Shown one piece after another: positions 15,752-24,630 of a stretch of 64,000 nt of DNA. Both the position numbers and the translations under genes were made by a program. The notes beneath the pieces were generated by a model. It had not been told where the DNA came from and searched no databases. It worked only from the letters and a program-made list of their open reading frames with translations. Position 1 is the stretch's first letter. Each line of letters begins with the position of its first letter. Source of the DNA: an uncultured Eubacterium sp. (lineage in GTDB: Bacteria; Bacillota; Clostridia; Lachnospirales; Lachnospiraceae); NCBI GenBank assembly GCA_910577295.1, contig CAJTLS010000013.1, positions 1-64,000 of the forward strand, read 5' to 3'.

Positions 15752-17827
15752 ATGAAGTTACTGAAAAAGGGATTAGCTTTTCTTATGCCAATGGCATTAA
15801 CTGTTTCAATGCTTTCAGCCGGAGAGGCGGAGGCGGCGAAGAAACCAAAATTGAACAAGACGAAACTGTCGGTTTCCGTTGGCAAAAAAGCAAAAATAAC
15901 AGTTAAAAACACAAAGAAGAAATCAAAAACAACTTGGAAAACAAGTAATAAAAAGATTGTTAAGATTACTAAAAAGAAAACAAAAGGGAAATCGTATGCT
16001 GTTATTAAAGGTTTGAAAAAAGGAACGGCATCTGTTACCGCAATCTGCAAAACCGGTAAATCAAAAAAGAAATTAAAATGTAAGGTTACGGTATCTGCCA
16101 AACAGCCAAACACGAACACGAATACAGGTACATCACCAGGCGTTGGTTCCGGTTCCGTTCCTGACAATACACCATCGACAACCGCTTCGCAAACACCAAC
16201 TGCTACATCGACTGCAACGCCAACCGCTACACCAACTGCCACACCGTCGCCGACGCCAAGACCTACGGCTACACCGGTTCCGGTAGTCGAGTTAGACCTC
16301 TCGCAGACCGTGGCACTAAATGGTGAAGTAAACATACAGGGGGATGGCTCTGTCACCTCTTCTTCCTGTGATGGGCTTGTCATTCCGTTAGATAAAGAAT
16401 ATAACTTGGGTGACAGAATAAAAGTTACTGTATATGGCGAAGCTTCACAAGGGATTCGCGGCTGGCTGGAACAGGGTACTGCTGACACCGGAAGAGTTTC
16501 TGAAGTATATGACCCGGTTACTTTCGGCACCGCATTCCTTTTAGATGCTACCGGAAATAATGCCAAATATTTAGAAATTAAAAAGGCGTCTTGGGATGCT
16601 CCTGCATTTGAAAACATTAAGATAACAAAGGTTGAAGTCAGCGATTTGACAGACCGGACGGCCTTAGATAAGAAAGGCTGGGTCAGCACATGGGGAACGG
16701 CTGAAGAGCGTTGTGACGTCAACAAAGATACTGCCATGCCGAAAATGAAACTGAACGGTACAACCGTACGCCAAATTATTCGGGTAACAACAAGCGGAGA
16801 AAAGATTCGTTTCCGATTATCAAACCAATACGGAACATCAGATGTCACGATTAAATCTATGCATATTGCTAAACAGGTAACGCCGACAAAATCTACTATT
16901 GACCCGTCTACCGATACGGTTGTCACCGTGGGAAGAGAAGAAGAATTCGTTATTCCAAAAGGAAAAGTAATCGTGACGGATTCCATTGATTTTGACGTAA
17001 ATGCGTTGGAGAATATCGCAATATCGACATACTTCGGCGCTTCGCCGACTGAAAATATCACCGGACACCGCGGCGCCAGAGCAACTACTTATCAGATGAG
17101 CGGCAATCACGTATCTTTGGATACATTTTCTTCCTATAAAACAACAACGAGCTGGTTCTTCCTCGCTGACGCTTCGCTATGGACACCGGAGGGTGGCAAA
17201 GCCGTTGTATGTTTCGGTGATTCAATTACGGACGGCTATGGCACCGACGCCTCCTATCTCGGCAAGAAACCGGATAGTTATACGCGATGGGGAGACTATT
17301 TTGCCAAACGTCTTCAAGCAAATGCGAAGACAAAAAATGTTGCCGTAATCAACGAGGGTATCGGAAGCAACTCAATTCTCGGTTCCTACCCGACAGACGC
17401 CGGAAAAGACAGATTTGCCAGAGACCTCTTGCAACATGACAACGTGGCATACTGTATCATTTTATTTGGCGTCAACGATTTGGATAAACTGCAAAATACA
17501 AATAAGTATCAGCAGCTTCTGCCTGAATATCAGAAAATGGTAAAATTGTGCCATGACAATAATATCAAAGTATATGGCGCCCCTATTTTACCATTTGGAA
17601 CAAGCAGTTATTATAGTGAAAGCTCCGAACAGGTACGGCAGATGATTAATAAATGGATGCGTTCAACCGATTCTCAGATGGACGGTATCATTGACTTTGA
17701 GAGCGCAGTTGCCGACCCGGCAAACCCGAAAAACTGCCTTGAGAAGTACACGCATGATGATGGTCTGCACCCTTATGATGGTTATGAAGCAATGGCAAAA
17801 GCTATCGACCTTTCTATGTTTGAGTAA
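15752..17827 (+). CDS. Secreted SGNH/GDSL carbohydrate esterase with Lys-rich N-terminal domain
   Basis: About 691 residues. A signal peptide (1-29) ends near AEAA. Residues about 30-120 are a very Lys-rich bacterial Ig-like (Big2-type) domain. A Thr-Pro-Ala linker (TPTATSTATPTATPTATP) follows at about 145-180. An accessory beta domain precedes a GWVSTWGTAEE segment, and the catalytic SGNH domain contains AVVCFGDSITDGYG (Ser nucleophile), GVNDLD and the Asp-His pair in HDDGLHPYDGY. It probably removes acyl groups, such as acetyl, from plant polysaccharide outside the cell. GGAGG lies 6 nt before ATG 15752. It is monocistronic with its own promoter and followed by hairpins. Confidence 0.88.
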   Translation: MKLLKKGLAFLMPMALTVSMLSAGEAEAAKKPKLNKTKLSVSVGKKAKITVKNTKKKSKTTWKTSNKKIVKITKKKTKGKSYAVIKGLKKGTASVTAICKTGKSKKKLKCKVTVSAKQPNTNTNTGTSPGVGSGSVPDNTPSTTASQTPTATSTATPTATPTATPSPTPRPTATPVPVVELDLSQTVALNGEVNIQGDGSVTSSSCDGLVIPLDKEYNLGDRIKVTVYGEASQGIRGWLEQGTADTGRVSEVYDPVTFGTAFLLDATGNNAKYLEIKKASWDAPAFENIKITKVEVSDLTDRTALDKKGWVSTWGTAEERCDVNKDTAMPKMKLNGTTVRQIIRVTTSGEKIRFRLSNQYGTSDVTIKSMHIAKQVTPTKSTIDPSTDTVVTVGREEEFVIPKGKVIVTDSIDFDVNALENIAISTYFGASPTENITGHRGARATTYQMSGNHVSLDTFSSYKTTTSWFFLADASLWTPEGGKAVVCFGDSITDGYGTDASYLGKKPDSYTRWGDYFAKRLQANAKTKNVAVINEGIGSNSILGSYPTDAGKDRFARDLLQHDNVAYCIILFGVNDLDKLQNTNKYQQLLPEYQKMVKLCHDNNIKVYGAPILPFGTSSYYSESSEQVRQMINKWMRSTDSQMDGIIDFESAVADPANPKNCLEKYTHDDGLHPYDGYEAMAKAIDLSMFE
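16187..16283 (+). repeat. Thr-Pro-Ala coding microrepeat (linker)
   Basis: A short in-frame array of ACN-CCN-ACN-GCN codons encodes the TPTAT-type linker between the Ig-like and esterase parts of the surrounding gene. Length may vary between strains by slippage or recombination. Confidence 0.7.
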
Positions 17828-17990
17828 AAAATGGCTGGCTGAGAAACGCAGCCATCTGAAAAAACACTAAAGAACTAAAGTTCTTTGTGTTTTTCGCTCC
17901 GCACAAGGCGCACTTTCCTATAAGATAAATAAGTGGCGACTGACAACCGCACCAATCCAAGAACCGCTTTGCGATTCTTGCTCCGTGCTA
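17826..17990 (-). repeat. Tandem structured repeat, copy B (terminator-hairpin units)
   Basis: This has the same framework as 3641-3761. A hairpin ATGGCTG...CAGCCAT (17831-17855) is followed on the minus strand by six T. A long stem, AAAAACAC...GTGTTTTT, with an inserted AAAGAAC/GTTCTTT pair spans 17860-17894. Then come GCTCCGCACA, CCTATAAGATAA, a TGGCG...CGCAC block, a CAAGAAcCGC/GCG-TTCTTG hairpin and GCTCCGTGC. The stem sequences differ from copy A but the frame words and order are kept. On the plus strand the AAAAACAC hairpin with its trailing T-run can also end the esterase transcript. Confidence 0.6.
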
Positions 17991-18012
17991 ATAAGGAAGC
18001 TTTTGGGAATAT

Positions 18013-18051
18013 GGTGTAACCTCAGAAAATGAGGTTACACCGTTTTCTTTT
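18013..18051 (+). terminator. Strong hairpin with T-run directly abutting the fic remnant
   Basis: A perfect 12-bp stem, GGTGTAACCTCA with TGAGGTTACACC (18013-18041), is followed by GTTTTCTTTT. The ATG of the fic remnant starts at the next base, so no ribosome site exists there. Confidence 0.8.
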
Positions 18052-18642
18052 ATGCGGATTTTGGTACTTGAAGGTATGACGATAGACCGTAAGCCTCTGA
18101 AAGACCATCTGGAAGCGGTTGGACACCGTGACGCCTTTCTTTATATCGAGGAAATTGCACAAAATAAAACAGAATTGCGTGATACGGAAATCAAGGCAAT
18201 CCATTCTCTTGTGCTCATAAACAGACCTAAAGATAAAGGAATTTACCGCAAAATCCCCGTTACTATTGCCGGCGCTTATACAGAGCCTGTGCAGCCATAT
18301 TTGATAGAACCTGAAATTACCAAATTACTTGCCGAGAACGAAAAACGCCAAAAAACAATGCATCCGATAGAACGCATTGCCCGTTTCCACCTTGAATTTG
18401 AGGGAATACATCCTTTTATTGACGGCAACGGCAGAACGGGGCGTCTACTTTTAAATCTTGAATTAATACGAAACGGTTATCCCGCAATTAATGTTAAATT
18501 TACTGACCGCAAACGCTATTACGATGCTTTTGATACATTTTACCGCGACGGCAAAGCAGATGATATGATTTTACTTTTTGCTGAATACATCGGGAAACGA
18601 CTCGACAGATATTTGGAAATTATGAAAGACACTCAAAATTGA
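18052..18642 (+). pseudogene. 5'-truncated Fic-domain protein
   Basis: The frame encodes the core of a Fic AMP-transferase. The Fic motif HPFIDGNGRTGR lies near residues 122-133 with catalytic His, and GAYTEPVQPYL forms the flap region. In full Fic proteins of this type, the segment LVLEGMTIDRKPL is preceded by about 40-60 residues including a helix with an NT(L)TLRE-like stretch. Here the frame begins immediately at that point, directly behind a terminator hairpin and without ribosome site. I infer that the 5' part was lost, probably when the repeat segment 17826-18051 was placed there. If expressed from an internal start it might still fold, but probably it is inactive. Confidence 0.7.
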
Positions 18643-18650
18643 TAACAGAA

Positions 18651-18697
18651 AAACACAGCCTGCGGAGAGTTCCGTCCCCACAGGCTGTGTTCTTTTC
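18651..18697. terminator. Bidirectional terminator
   Basis: AACACAGCCTG (about 18652-18662) pairs with CAGGCTGTGTT (about 18681-18691), followed by CTTTTCT on plus and preceded by an A-run that reads as T on minus. It separates the fic remnant from the convergent MIF-like gene. Confidence 0.75.
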
Positions 18698-18712
18698 TAT
18701 AAAAGCGACTGC

Positions 18713-19057
18713 TTAGAAATTTCCCCCGTTCCATCCCCAATCGCTGATTTCCTCATAAGTCACATAAATATTCGCTGCCGGAATGTCCAGTTCTTCCTCA
18801 TAAATCCTGCAGATTTCTTCCGTCATCTGATTATAAACCTGACTATTGGCGCTTCCGTAAATTTTTACCTCGACGAAAGCCGCTCTCTCGCATTTATTAC
18901 CTTTGAAGTACAATTTGTATTCATCGTCAAAGCCAACCATAAGCCAGCTCTCGCTCTTGCCCGGGATGATGGCAATTGCCTGCCCCAGTTTCTGCTTAAT
19001 TGCCTCTTCTTTCTCCAGTGATATTTTCACGGTAACTTTTGAATTAATAAATGGCAT
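18713..19057 (-). CDS. MIF/phenylpyruvate tautomerase-related protein
   Basis: A 114-residue protein of the tautomerase/MIF fold. It begins MPFINSKVTVKI, leaving the catalytic Pro at position 2 that is conserved in this family, and has the later YVTYEEISDWGWNGGNF, matching the MIF C-terminal strand with NWGWNG-like motif. Activity would be keto-enol tautomerisation in the cytoplasm; the natural substrate is unknown. GGAA-type ribosome site upstream. It follows yajC by 27 nt and may be in the tgt-yajC transcript. Confidence 0.85.
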   Translation of the reverse strand: MPFINSKVTVKISLEKEEAIKQKLGQAIAIIPGKSESWLMVGFDDEYKLYFKGNKCERAAFVEVKIYGSANSQVYNQMTEEICRIYEEELDIPAANIYVTYEEISDWGWNGGNF

Positions 19058-19084
19058 TTTTCATTTCCTTTCCGTGCGGAAAAT

Positions 19085-19360
19085 TTATTCTTCCGCCCCT
19101 TTATCTACTTCCACAATAGCTGCTTTCTGCATCGGAATACGGCAGTTTTTATTGCTTCCAAACTCGACAATAACAACTTCTTCCGTCATATCAATTACAA
19201 CACCATAAAACCCGCTGGTTGTCAAAATACTGTCTCCGACAGCCACGGCGTCGACAAGCGCCTGATGTTCCTTTTCTTTCTTTTTCTGCGGGCGGATTGC
19301 AATCATATAAAAGGCTCCAATGATTACAACATAAAGTAAGATAATTCCAATTCCATTCAT
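19085..19360 (-). CDS. yajC: Preprotein translocase subunit YajC
   Basis: A 91-residue protein with one N-terminal helix (GIILLYVVIIGAFYMIAI, about 4-21) followed by RPQKKKEKEHQALVDAV and the SILTTSGFYGVVIDM beta segment, the standard YajC layout. It is an accessory of the SecYEG/SecDF translocon in the membrane. GGAGG precedes the ATG. The tgt-yajC order, with 20 nt between, is the widespread bacterial arrangement. Confidence 0.95.
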   Translation of the reverse strand: MNGIGIILLYVVIIGAFYMIAIRPQKKKEKEHQALVDAVAVGDSILTTSGFYGVVIDMTEEVVIVEFGSNKNCRIPMQKAAIVEVDKGAEE

Positions 19361-19380
19361 GATTTTTTATAACCTCCTAG

Positions 19381-20523
19381 TTATGAATTCTCACCGGATT
19401 CCATCCTCTCCAGCTTCTTCTTTTTATATTCAGAGAAAGTACCGGTTTCGATAGCTTCCCGAATTTCTTCCATCATTGTATTATAAAAATACAAATTATG
19501 CAACACTAATAAGCGAAGTCCCAACATTTCCTTTGCCTTTAACAAATGACGGATATACGCCCGACTGTAATTCTGACAGGCAGGACAGCCGCACCCCTCC
19601 TCAATAGGGCGGGAATCCAGTTCATATCGGGCATTCATCAAATTCATTTTACCGAAGTTCGTATAGGCGTGACCGTGACGGCCATTGCGCGCCGGATAGA
19701 CACAATCAAAGAAATCTACACCGCGCTCTACACTCTCTAAAATATTTTGCGGCGTGCCGACCCCCATCAGATAGATTGGCTTGTCCGCCGGTAACTCCGG
19801 AACGGTGACATCAAGAATATGATACATCTCCTCATGACTCTCTCCGACTGCCAGACCGCCTAATGCATAACCGTCCAAATCGAGTTCCCGTATCTGTCTG
19901 GCATGCTCAATGCGGATATCTTCGAACGTTCCCCCCTGATTTATGCCGAAGAGAAGCTGCTGCGGATTTATCGTATCCGGAAGAGTATTCAGGCGTGCCA
20001 TTTCCTCTTTGCAGCGATACAGCCATCTTGTCGTGCGGTCAACGGAGTTCTGCATATATTCGCGGGTCGCCGGATGAGGCGGGCACTCGTCAAAAGCCAT
20101 GGCAATCGTGGAACCTAAGTTCGATTGTATCTGCATACTCTCTTCCGGCCCCATAAATATTTTTCTGCCATCAATATGGGAGTTAAAATATACTCCCTCT
20201 TCTTTAATCTTTCGCAGCCCCGCTAACGAAAAGACTTGAAAGCCGCCGGAATCCGTTAAAATCGGCCTGTCCCAATTCATAAACTTATGCAGGCCCCCCA
20301 GTTGGCGAATCACCTTATCACCGGGGCGCACATGTAGATGATAGGTATTGGAGAGCTCAACCTGCGTCTTAATCTCTTTCAAATCAACAGAAGAAACCGC
20401 TCCCTTAATCGCCGCTGCCGTACCTACGTTCATAAATACCGGCGTCTCAATTGTCCCATGCGGCGTATGCAGACGTCCGCGTCTGGCGTTTCCATCCCTC
20501 GTTATCAACTCATATCGTTTCAT
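19381..20523 (-). CDS. tgt: Queuine/preQ1 tRNA-guanine transglycosylase
   Basis: A protein of about 380 residues of the TGT family. The active-site motif is LTDSGGFQVFSL, the nucleophile region is DCVYPARNGRHG, and the zinc site is CGCPACQNYSRAYIRHL near the C-terminus. It exchanges guanine for preQ1 at the wobble position of GUN anticodons. I start it at ATG 20523; the GGAG for it lies inside the last codons of the upstream SGNH gene, so translation is probably coupled. A longer frame to 20574 overlaps that gene and is not needed. First of the tgt-yajC pair. Confidence 0.95.
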   Translation of the reverse strand: MKRYELITRDGNARRGRLHTPHGTIETPVFMNVGTAAAIKGAVSSVDLKEIKTQVELSNTYHLHVRPGDKVIRQLGGLHKFMNWDRPILTDSGGFQVFSLAGLRKIKEEGVYFNSHIDGRKIFMGPEESMQIQSNLGSTIAMAFDECPPHPATREYMQNSVDRTTRWLYRCKEEMARLNTLPDTINPQQLLFGINQGGTFEDIRIEHARQIRELDLDGYALGGLAVGESHEEMYHILDVTVPELPADKPIYLMGVGTPQNILESVERGVDFFDCVYPARNGRHGHAYTNFGKMNLMNARYELDSRPIEEGCGCPACQNYSRAYIRHLLKAKEMLGLRLLVLHNLYFYNTMMEEIREAIETGTFSEYKKKKLERMESGENS

Positions 20524-20525
20524 TT

Positions 20526-22223
20526 TTATTTTGTCACTCCAAAACCAAGAATGGTAAATTTCTTTTCTTCGCACCCCTCCGCCATGCGGATAATTACTTC
20601 ATGCTCTGCACTTTTCTCCTCATCAATAATAATCTGCGCATTGCAATGATTCCAGCCATTGTCCAATGGATTAATGGTCTTTACCACTTTGCCGTCTACA
20701 AAGATATCTGCCTTGCCAAAATGAGAGTCTCCGGAATCTTTGGCAATGACAAGCAGATTGCGGCAAGTCAGATTTAATTTGAACTCTGCGTCCGCAGAAG
20801 CGCCGTCATTCATCCAGTTCTCTGCAAATTCCGCAGTTCCATTCAAATCCATATCTCTTTCCACATATTGAAGCTCCGTATCTTTGGCGTCAAAGCCATT
20901 TTGCGTAACAACAGCATATTGTCCGGCATTCGTGCGGTCAAAGCACTCTACATCCTTAAAACGGATATCATATACCGGCTCCTTGTCCAGAATAATATCC
21001 TCTGCCGCCATCTCTTCTTTATCCACGGCGGCAAACAGATGAGCAATACAATCGGCCATAATGCGGTGTCCATCATTTGTCGGATGATAGATATCATAGA
21101 AAAATTGTCTTTTCGTAATCACATTGTTTTTCTCAAACTGCGGTACTACGGCGTCTTTGACACTCACCATCGGCAATTCATACCGTTCCCCAATTGGCTG
21201 CAGGCGTTCCTGCAAGTTATAGTCATTCATAAATACGGCAAAATTCAACAAGACAGCCGGCTGATTTTCCGCCTGTAATGCTTTCATCATCAGACTTTCA
21301 AAGCAGACTCCCTCTGTCTCATCACCCTCATCGTTCACTGCAAATTCTATAATCAAAAGGTCTGGCATGATTTCTCCGTTCCTTGTCACTTCACGGTCAT
21401 AGCGTATCATACCAAATTCGGATGGCGTTCCCCCTACGCCGGCCTTGACATAGTGCACATTGTCCCCATTATTTGGTGAAAACATCTGACAGAAAGCTTC
21501 GTAAGAGCGGTACGCATAACAGAGCGTATGAATCGGCTTCGCGCCTGCTCCCTGCGTAATAGAACCGCCAATATAGGCAATCGTCACGTCCTCGCCGCGC
21601 TTACATTTCTCAATCACTTTTTTCAGACGGTAATTATTTCCCGTGGAGACAAGTGATGCGGCAATCATCTTCTGGTAGTCTTCGGTATCAAAGCGAACAG
21701 GTGGGTCTACTTCAATCTCCGGCACTTCATAACCATCATTCAGATAAAATTTGACGGTGAGAATCATGTTTTTATTTTCATCCGGAAATACAAAATTAAA
21801 AGAGCCGAACTCATCATCCTCTTCGTTTACCGGATAGTCGTCCATCAAATATACCATTTCCTCTCCGGTACATGGCAGCGTCATTTCCATAACGGTTCCT
21901 GTTCTGTATTTATCTGTTTTGCCATAACACTGAAACTGAAATTCCACTTCTTTCTGTCTGTCTTGCGAATCTTCCGCTTTAATGCTCACACCGACACTGT
22001 GCACAAGTTTGCGGAATGTCTCCATCTTTGGAAGCATCTTTACTATTTCCTCATCAATATCTCCGGAAGTAAAACGTACCTGATCTTCCATTCTTCCTTC
22101 CAAAAAAATGTAGTCTCTTATAACCCCCTGTGCATCTTTGTTTCCTGAAATAATTTTATCTAACACAACATAGAGACAAGGTCTTTTTTCTACTGGGTCT
22201 TTTGGCGCTACTGGTCCTCTCAT
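20526..22223 (-). CDS. SGNH/GDSL hydrolase, cytoplasmic form with accessory domains
   Basis: About 565 residues, no signal peptide. Residues about 1-200 form an N-terminal beta-rich domain (EVEFQFQCYG, MTLPCTGEEMVYLMDDYPV). The SGNH catalytic domain follows: TIAYIGGSITQGAGA (Ser), GVGGTPSEF (Gly/Asn block), FAVNDEGDE and IYHPTNDGHRIMAD (Asp/His). A C-terminal segment of about 150 residues looks like a carbohydrate-binding beta domain. It likely deacylates an intracellular or imported glycan. Start ATG 22223 has GGAG 9 nt upstream. It overlaps the signal for tgt translation. Substrate unknown. Confidence 0.82.
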   Translation of the reverse strand: MRGPVAPKDPVEKRPCLYVVLDKIISGNKDAQGVIRDYIFLEGRMEDQVRFTSGDIDEEIVKMLPKMETFRKLVHSVGVSIKAEDSQDRQKEVEFQFQCYGKTDKYRTGTVMEMTLPCTGEEMVYLMDDYPVNEEDDEFGSFNFVFPDENKNMILTVKFYLNDGYEVPEIEVDPPVRFDTEDYQKMIAASLVSTGNNYRLKKVIEKCKRGEDVTIAYIGGSITQGAGAKPIHTLCYAYRSYEAFCQMFSPNNGDNVHYVKAGVGGTPSEFGMIRYDREVTRNGEIMPDLLIIEFAVNDEGDETEGVCFESLMMKALQAENQPAVLLNFAVFMNDYNLQERLQPIGERYELPMVSVKDAVVPQFEKNNVITKRQFFYDIYHPTNDGHRIMADCIAHLFAAVDKEEMAAEDIILDKEPVYDIRFKDVECFDRTNAGQYAVVTQNGFDAKDTELQYVERDMDLNGTAEFAENWMNDGASADAEFKLNLTCRNLLVIAKDSGDSHFGKADIFVDGKVVKTINPLDNGWNHCNAQIIIDEEKSAEHEVIIRMAEGCEEKKFTILGFGVTK

Positions 22224-22267
22224 AATCATGCTCTCCTTCTCTGTCACTATCATAGTATCTGCAAAAT

Positions 22268-22326
22268 AAAAGTTCCCCTTTGCACAACAACTGTTATTAT
22301 AACGCATAATTGTCCAAAGGGGAACC
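22268..22326 (-). terminator. Terminator after the FN3 lipoprotein
   Basis: On the minus strand GTTCCCCTTTG pairs with CAAAGGGGAAC (22272-22325) across a 30-nt loop, followed by TTTTATTTT. A TTATAATAAC word inside the loop could be a -10 for the downstream SGNH gene. Confidence 0.7.
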
Positions 22327-22331
22327 CCTTA

Positions 22332-24398
22332 TTAACTAATCTTACTTGTTTTAAATGCCGTCACACGGTCCATCGGGGCTTTGCACTCTGCAAATGCCGG
22401 CGACTCATATATAATATAAGTGTAGGCGCCGGAGATAGCAATCCCCTCATTCATTGGCGGCATCTTCACCGTTTTCTTTTTTTTATTTTTCTTTATCGAA
22501 TAGGAGTTAAGATTCCATGTGGGCCGGTAAGTATCCAGCCGCGACATAAATCCCCGCCTGCCTTTCTTCGTCTGACAGGAGCGCGAGAGAAGCATCTTGC
22601 CGGAGGAAGTAAAGGCAACCCCCTGCGTGCGGTTCGGCATTAAGATACGATTGGTTTTCACAAGGGACGGCGCCGCCCATTTATTTTGAATATCGTAACC
22701 GTACATATACTTTTTGGATGTTTCACTGTAGGCGCCCGCCCATATTTTATTTTTATAAAATGTGACATAGGAAACCGTCTCCGGCATTGGACACACGGAA
22801 CTGATACGATATAACTCATAATATGGTTTTCCGGAGGCAACGGCCGCCTGTATTTCCGTAAACTTGAACGACTGCAAATTTTTACCGTATGTAATCCACA
22901 CATTGACACCGTCAAACGTTATCCCTCCAACATGCCCGCTATGCGGCAATACCATTGTCGTAATGTATTTTCTCGTCTTCTTATTTACAATATAAATGAC
23001 CGATTCCTGCTTTTTCGAATAATCATAGGCCGATATAAGCATATAATCCCCGGCAAACGTCACGCTCTGCGGCACCATGCGTGTAGCGTTAAAACCCGCT
23101 ACATTCGTTGTCTTCAGCCCCGGAATAATCACACTCAGACGATAAAGAACTTTCTTTTTAAACGCCTTGTATGTTTTATATGCTTTCGACTTTTTAAATT
23201 TTTTCAGAGTTGAATACAATTTTGCCGTTGTGCTTGTCGCTTTCGCCTTAGTAGAAGCAGTTTTTGCGCTTTTAACTGCCGATTCGGATTGCAGCGTCAT
23301 TCCGGATACTAATCGCACCGCCTCCACTTTTACATAATACTTCTTCTTTTTCTTTAATCCGTCTACTCCCCGTATCGTACTTTCATCCGCCGGCGCCGTT
23401 GCCCCAAGCTGAAATCCGGAAGATTCTTTCGTGGAAAAATAGATTTTGTAAGAATCTGCTCCAGTACTCTTCTTCCAGTAAACTTTTACGCGCCTGTCTC
23501 CTCCCTTTATTTTCGTTATCGTGGGAATAGATGGCGCCGTTCCAAATAATACGGCGGGAGAGGCCCCACTTACATTGTCTGTTTCACCCGCATAGGCATA
23601 GATTTGAAAATAGTAATCGTTTCCCGCTTTCAAGCCCGTCACCTGAAAGGATAACTCCGTTGTATTTCCCGCCAGAATATAGTCCTTATCGGCCGACGGA
23701 CGATAGTAAACTAAATACCCTGTCGCTCCCTCTGCCCGTTCCCACGCCACCGTTATCTTTGTCTTTACATTCTGATTCGAAGTAATCTTTTTTACTGCAT
23801 CCGGTTTTGGCGCCACACGTATCATCGCCGAATATTCACCAGCCGCTTCTGCTGCTGCGGCCCGAATTTTAACATAAGTAATTTTGCCACGCACCAAATC
23901 GCTAAAGCGATACTTTGTTTCTTTCACTGACTTTAACAGCGTATATGTTCCATTCTCTTTGGACGAAATATAGATTTCGTACTGCTCCGCTTCCGGCAGT
24001 GCGTCCCAGCTCACCGTCGCCGATGTCTTATCCGTGTGCGTCACCTTTACGCCCTGCACCTGCCGCGGCACTACTTCCACCGTATAATCTATCTTCTTTC
24101 CCTGATACTCAACAGAAAACGTCTGTTTTCCCAATTTCGCCGTATCTAATTCAATTTCCTTATCTGGACGCACGATGGCAGTCGTGGCGTCGCTATATGT
24201 AATCTGCAAAACTATATTTTCCTTTGTAAACTGACTCTTATATGGTATCTTACTTTCCGTATCGACAACCTCTATTTTTTCAATTGTCTTCTCTTCCGGT
24301 GTTTCCGTAATCTCCGCTGCCTTTGCCACTTCTGTCTGATAACAGGCACTTACCAACATCCCCAGCACCAGCGTTATCGCTAGTATTTTCTTCCTCAT
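22332..24398 (-). CDS. Surface lipoprotein with Ig-like, three FN3 domains and a beta-propeller-like C-terminus
   Basis: 688 residues. The N-terminus has a signal with a lipobox-like LVSAC (Cys about 19), so it may be lipid-anchored. A Big3-type Ig domain spans about 38-108. Three fibronectin-III domains follow (about 110-200, 200-290, 290-385), marked by VTHTDKTSATVSWDA, KTKITVAWERAEGATGY and RRVKVYWKKSTGADSY. A Lys-rich stretch (about 385-415) leads to a C-terminal region of repeated beta blades with QSVTFAGDYMLISAY, GHVGGITFDGVNVWITYG and TQGVAFTSSGKMLLSRS, looking like a six-bladed propeller. The function is unknown; probably a cell-envelope adhesion or sensing protein. AGGAGG upstream. 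It ends in a strong terminator. Confidence 0.75.
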   Translation of the reverse strand: MRKKILAITLVLGMLVSACYQTEVAKAAEITETPEEKTIEKIEVVDTESKIPYKSQFTKENIVLQITYSDATTAIVRPDKEIELDTAKLGKQTFSVEYQGKKIDYTVEVVPRQVQGVKVTHTDKTSATVSWDALPEAEQYEIYISSKENGTYTLLKSVKETKYRFSDLVRGKITYVKIRAAAAEAAGEYSAMIRVAPKPDAVKKITSNQNVKTKITVAWERAEGATGYLVYYRPSADKDYILAGNTTELSFQVTGLKAGNDYYFQIYAYAGETDNVSGASPAVLFGTAPSIPTITKIKGGDRRVKVYWKKSTGADSYKIYFSTKESSGFQLGATAPADESTIRGVDGLKKKKKYYVKVEAVRLVSGMTLQSESAVKSAKTASTKAKATSTTAKLYSTLKKFKKSKAYKTYKAFKKKVLYRLSVIIPGLKTTNVAGFNATRMVPQSVTFAGDYMLISAYDYSKKQESVIYIVNKKTRKYITTMVLPHSGHVGGITFDGVNVWITYGKNLQSFKFTEIQAAVASGKPYYELYRISSVCPMPETVSYVTFYKNKIWAGAYSETSKKYMYGYDIQNKWAAPSLVKTNRILMPNRTQGVAFTSSGKMLLSRSCQTKKGRRGFMSRLDTYRPTWNLNSYSIKKNKKKKTVKMPPMNEGIAISGAYTYIIYESPAFAECKAPMDRVTAFKTSKIS

Positions 24399-24630
24399 CC
24401 GCTAGCCTCCTAATATTTCTTGTCAAATCCTGCTTTCTTTTACCGTTTGCTACAGTAACAGATAGTTTTGTCAGAAGATTGACGGAAAATCAACTTACAC
24501 TTAGGTCAACGGCGCATCTTTCATTACGGATTTATTTTTTCTCTAAAAACATGGTAAAAAATGAACGATTCTGTTAAAATAAATGTAAGCGGTAATAACA
24601 AAAGAAACATAAGCGGAAGGGGTGTTCATT

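Noticed and set aside
15730..17061. Long open frame on the minus strand (443 codons) over the secreted esterase
   Set aside because: It lies entirely antisense to a gene with signal peptide, linker and catalytic triad. It has no ribosome site or recognisable domain and arises from Thr/Pro/Lys-rich codons read backwards.
17820..18050. CRISPR array in the repeat region
   Set aside because: The repeats differ in stem sequence, are too few and irregularly spaced, and no cas gene is near.
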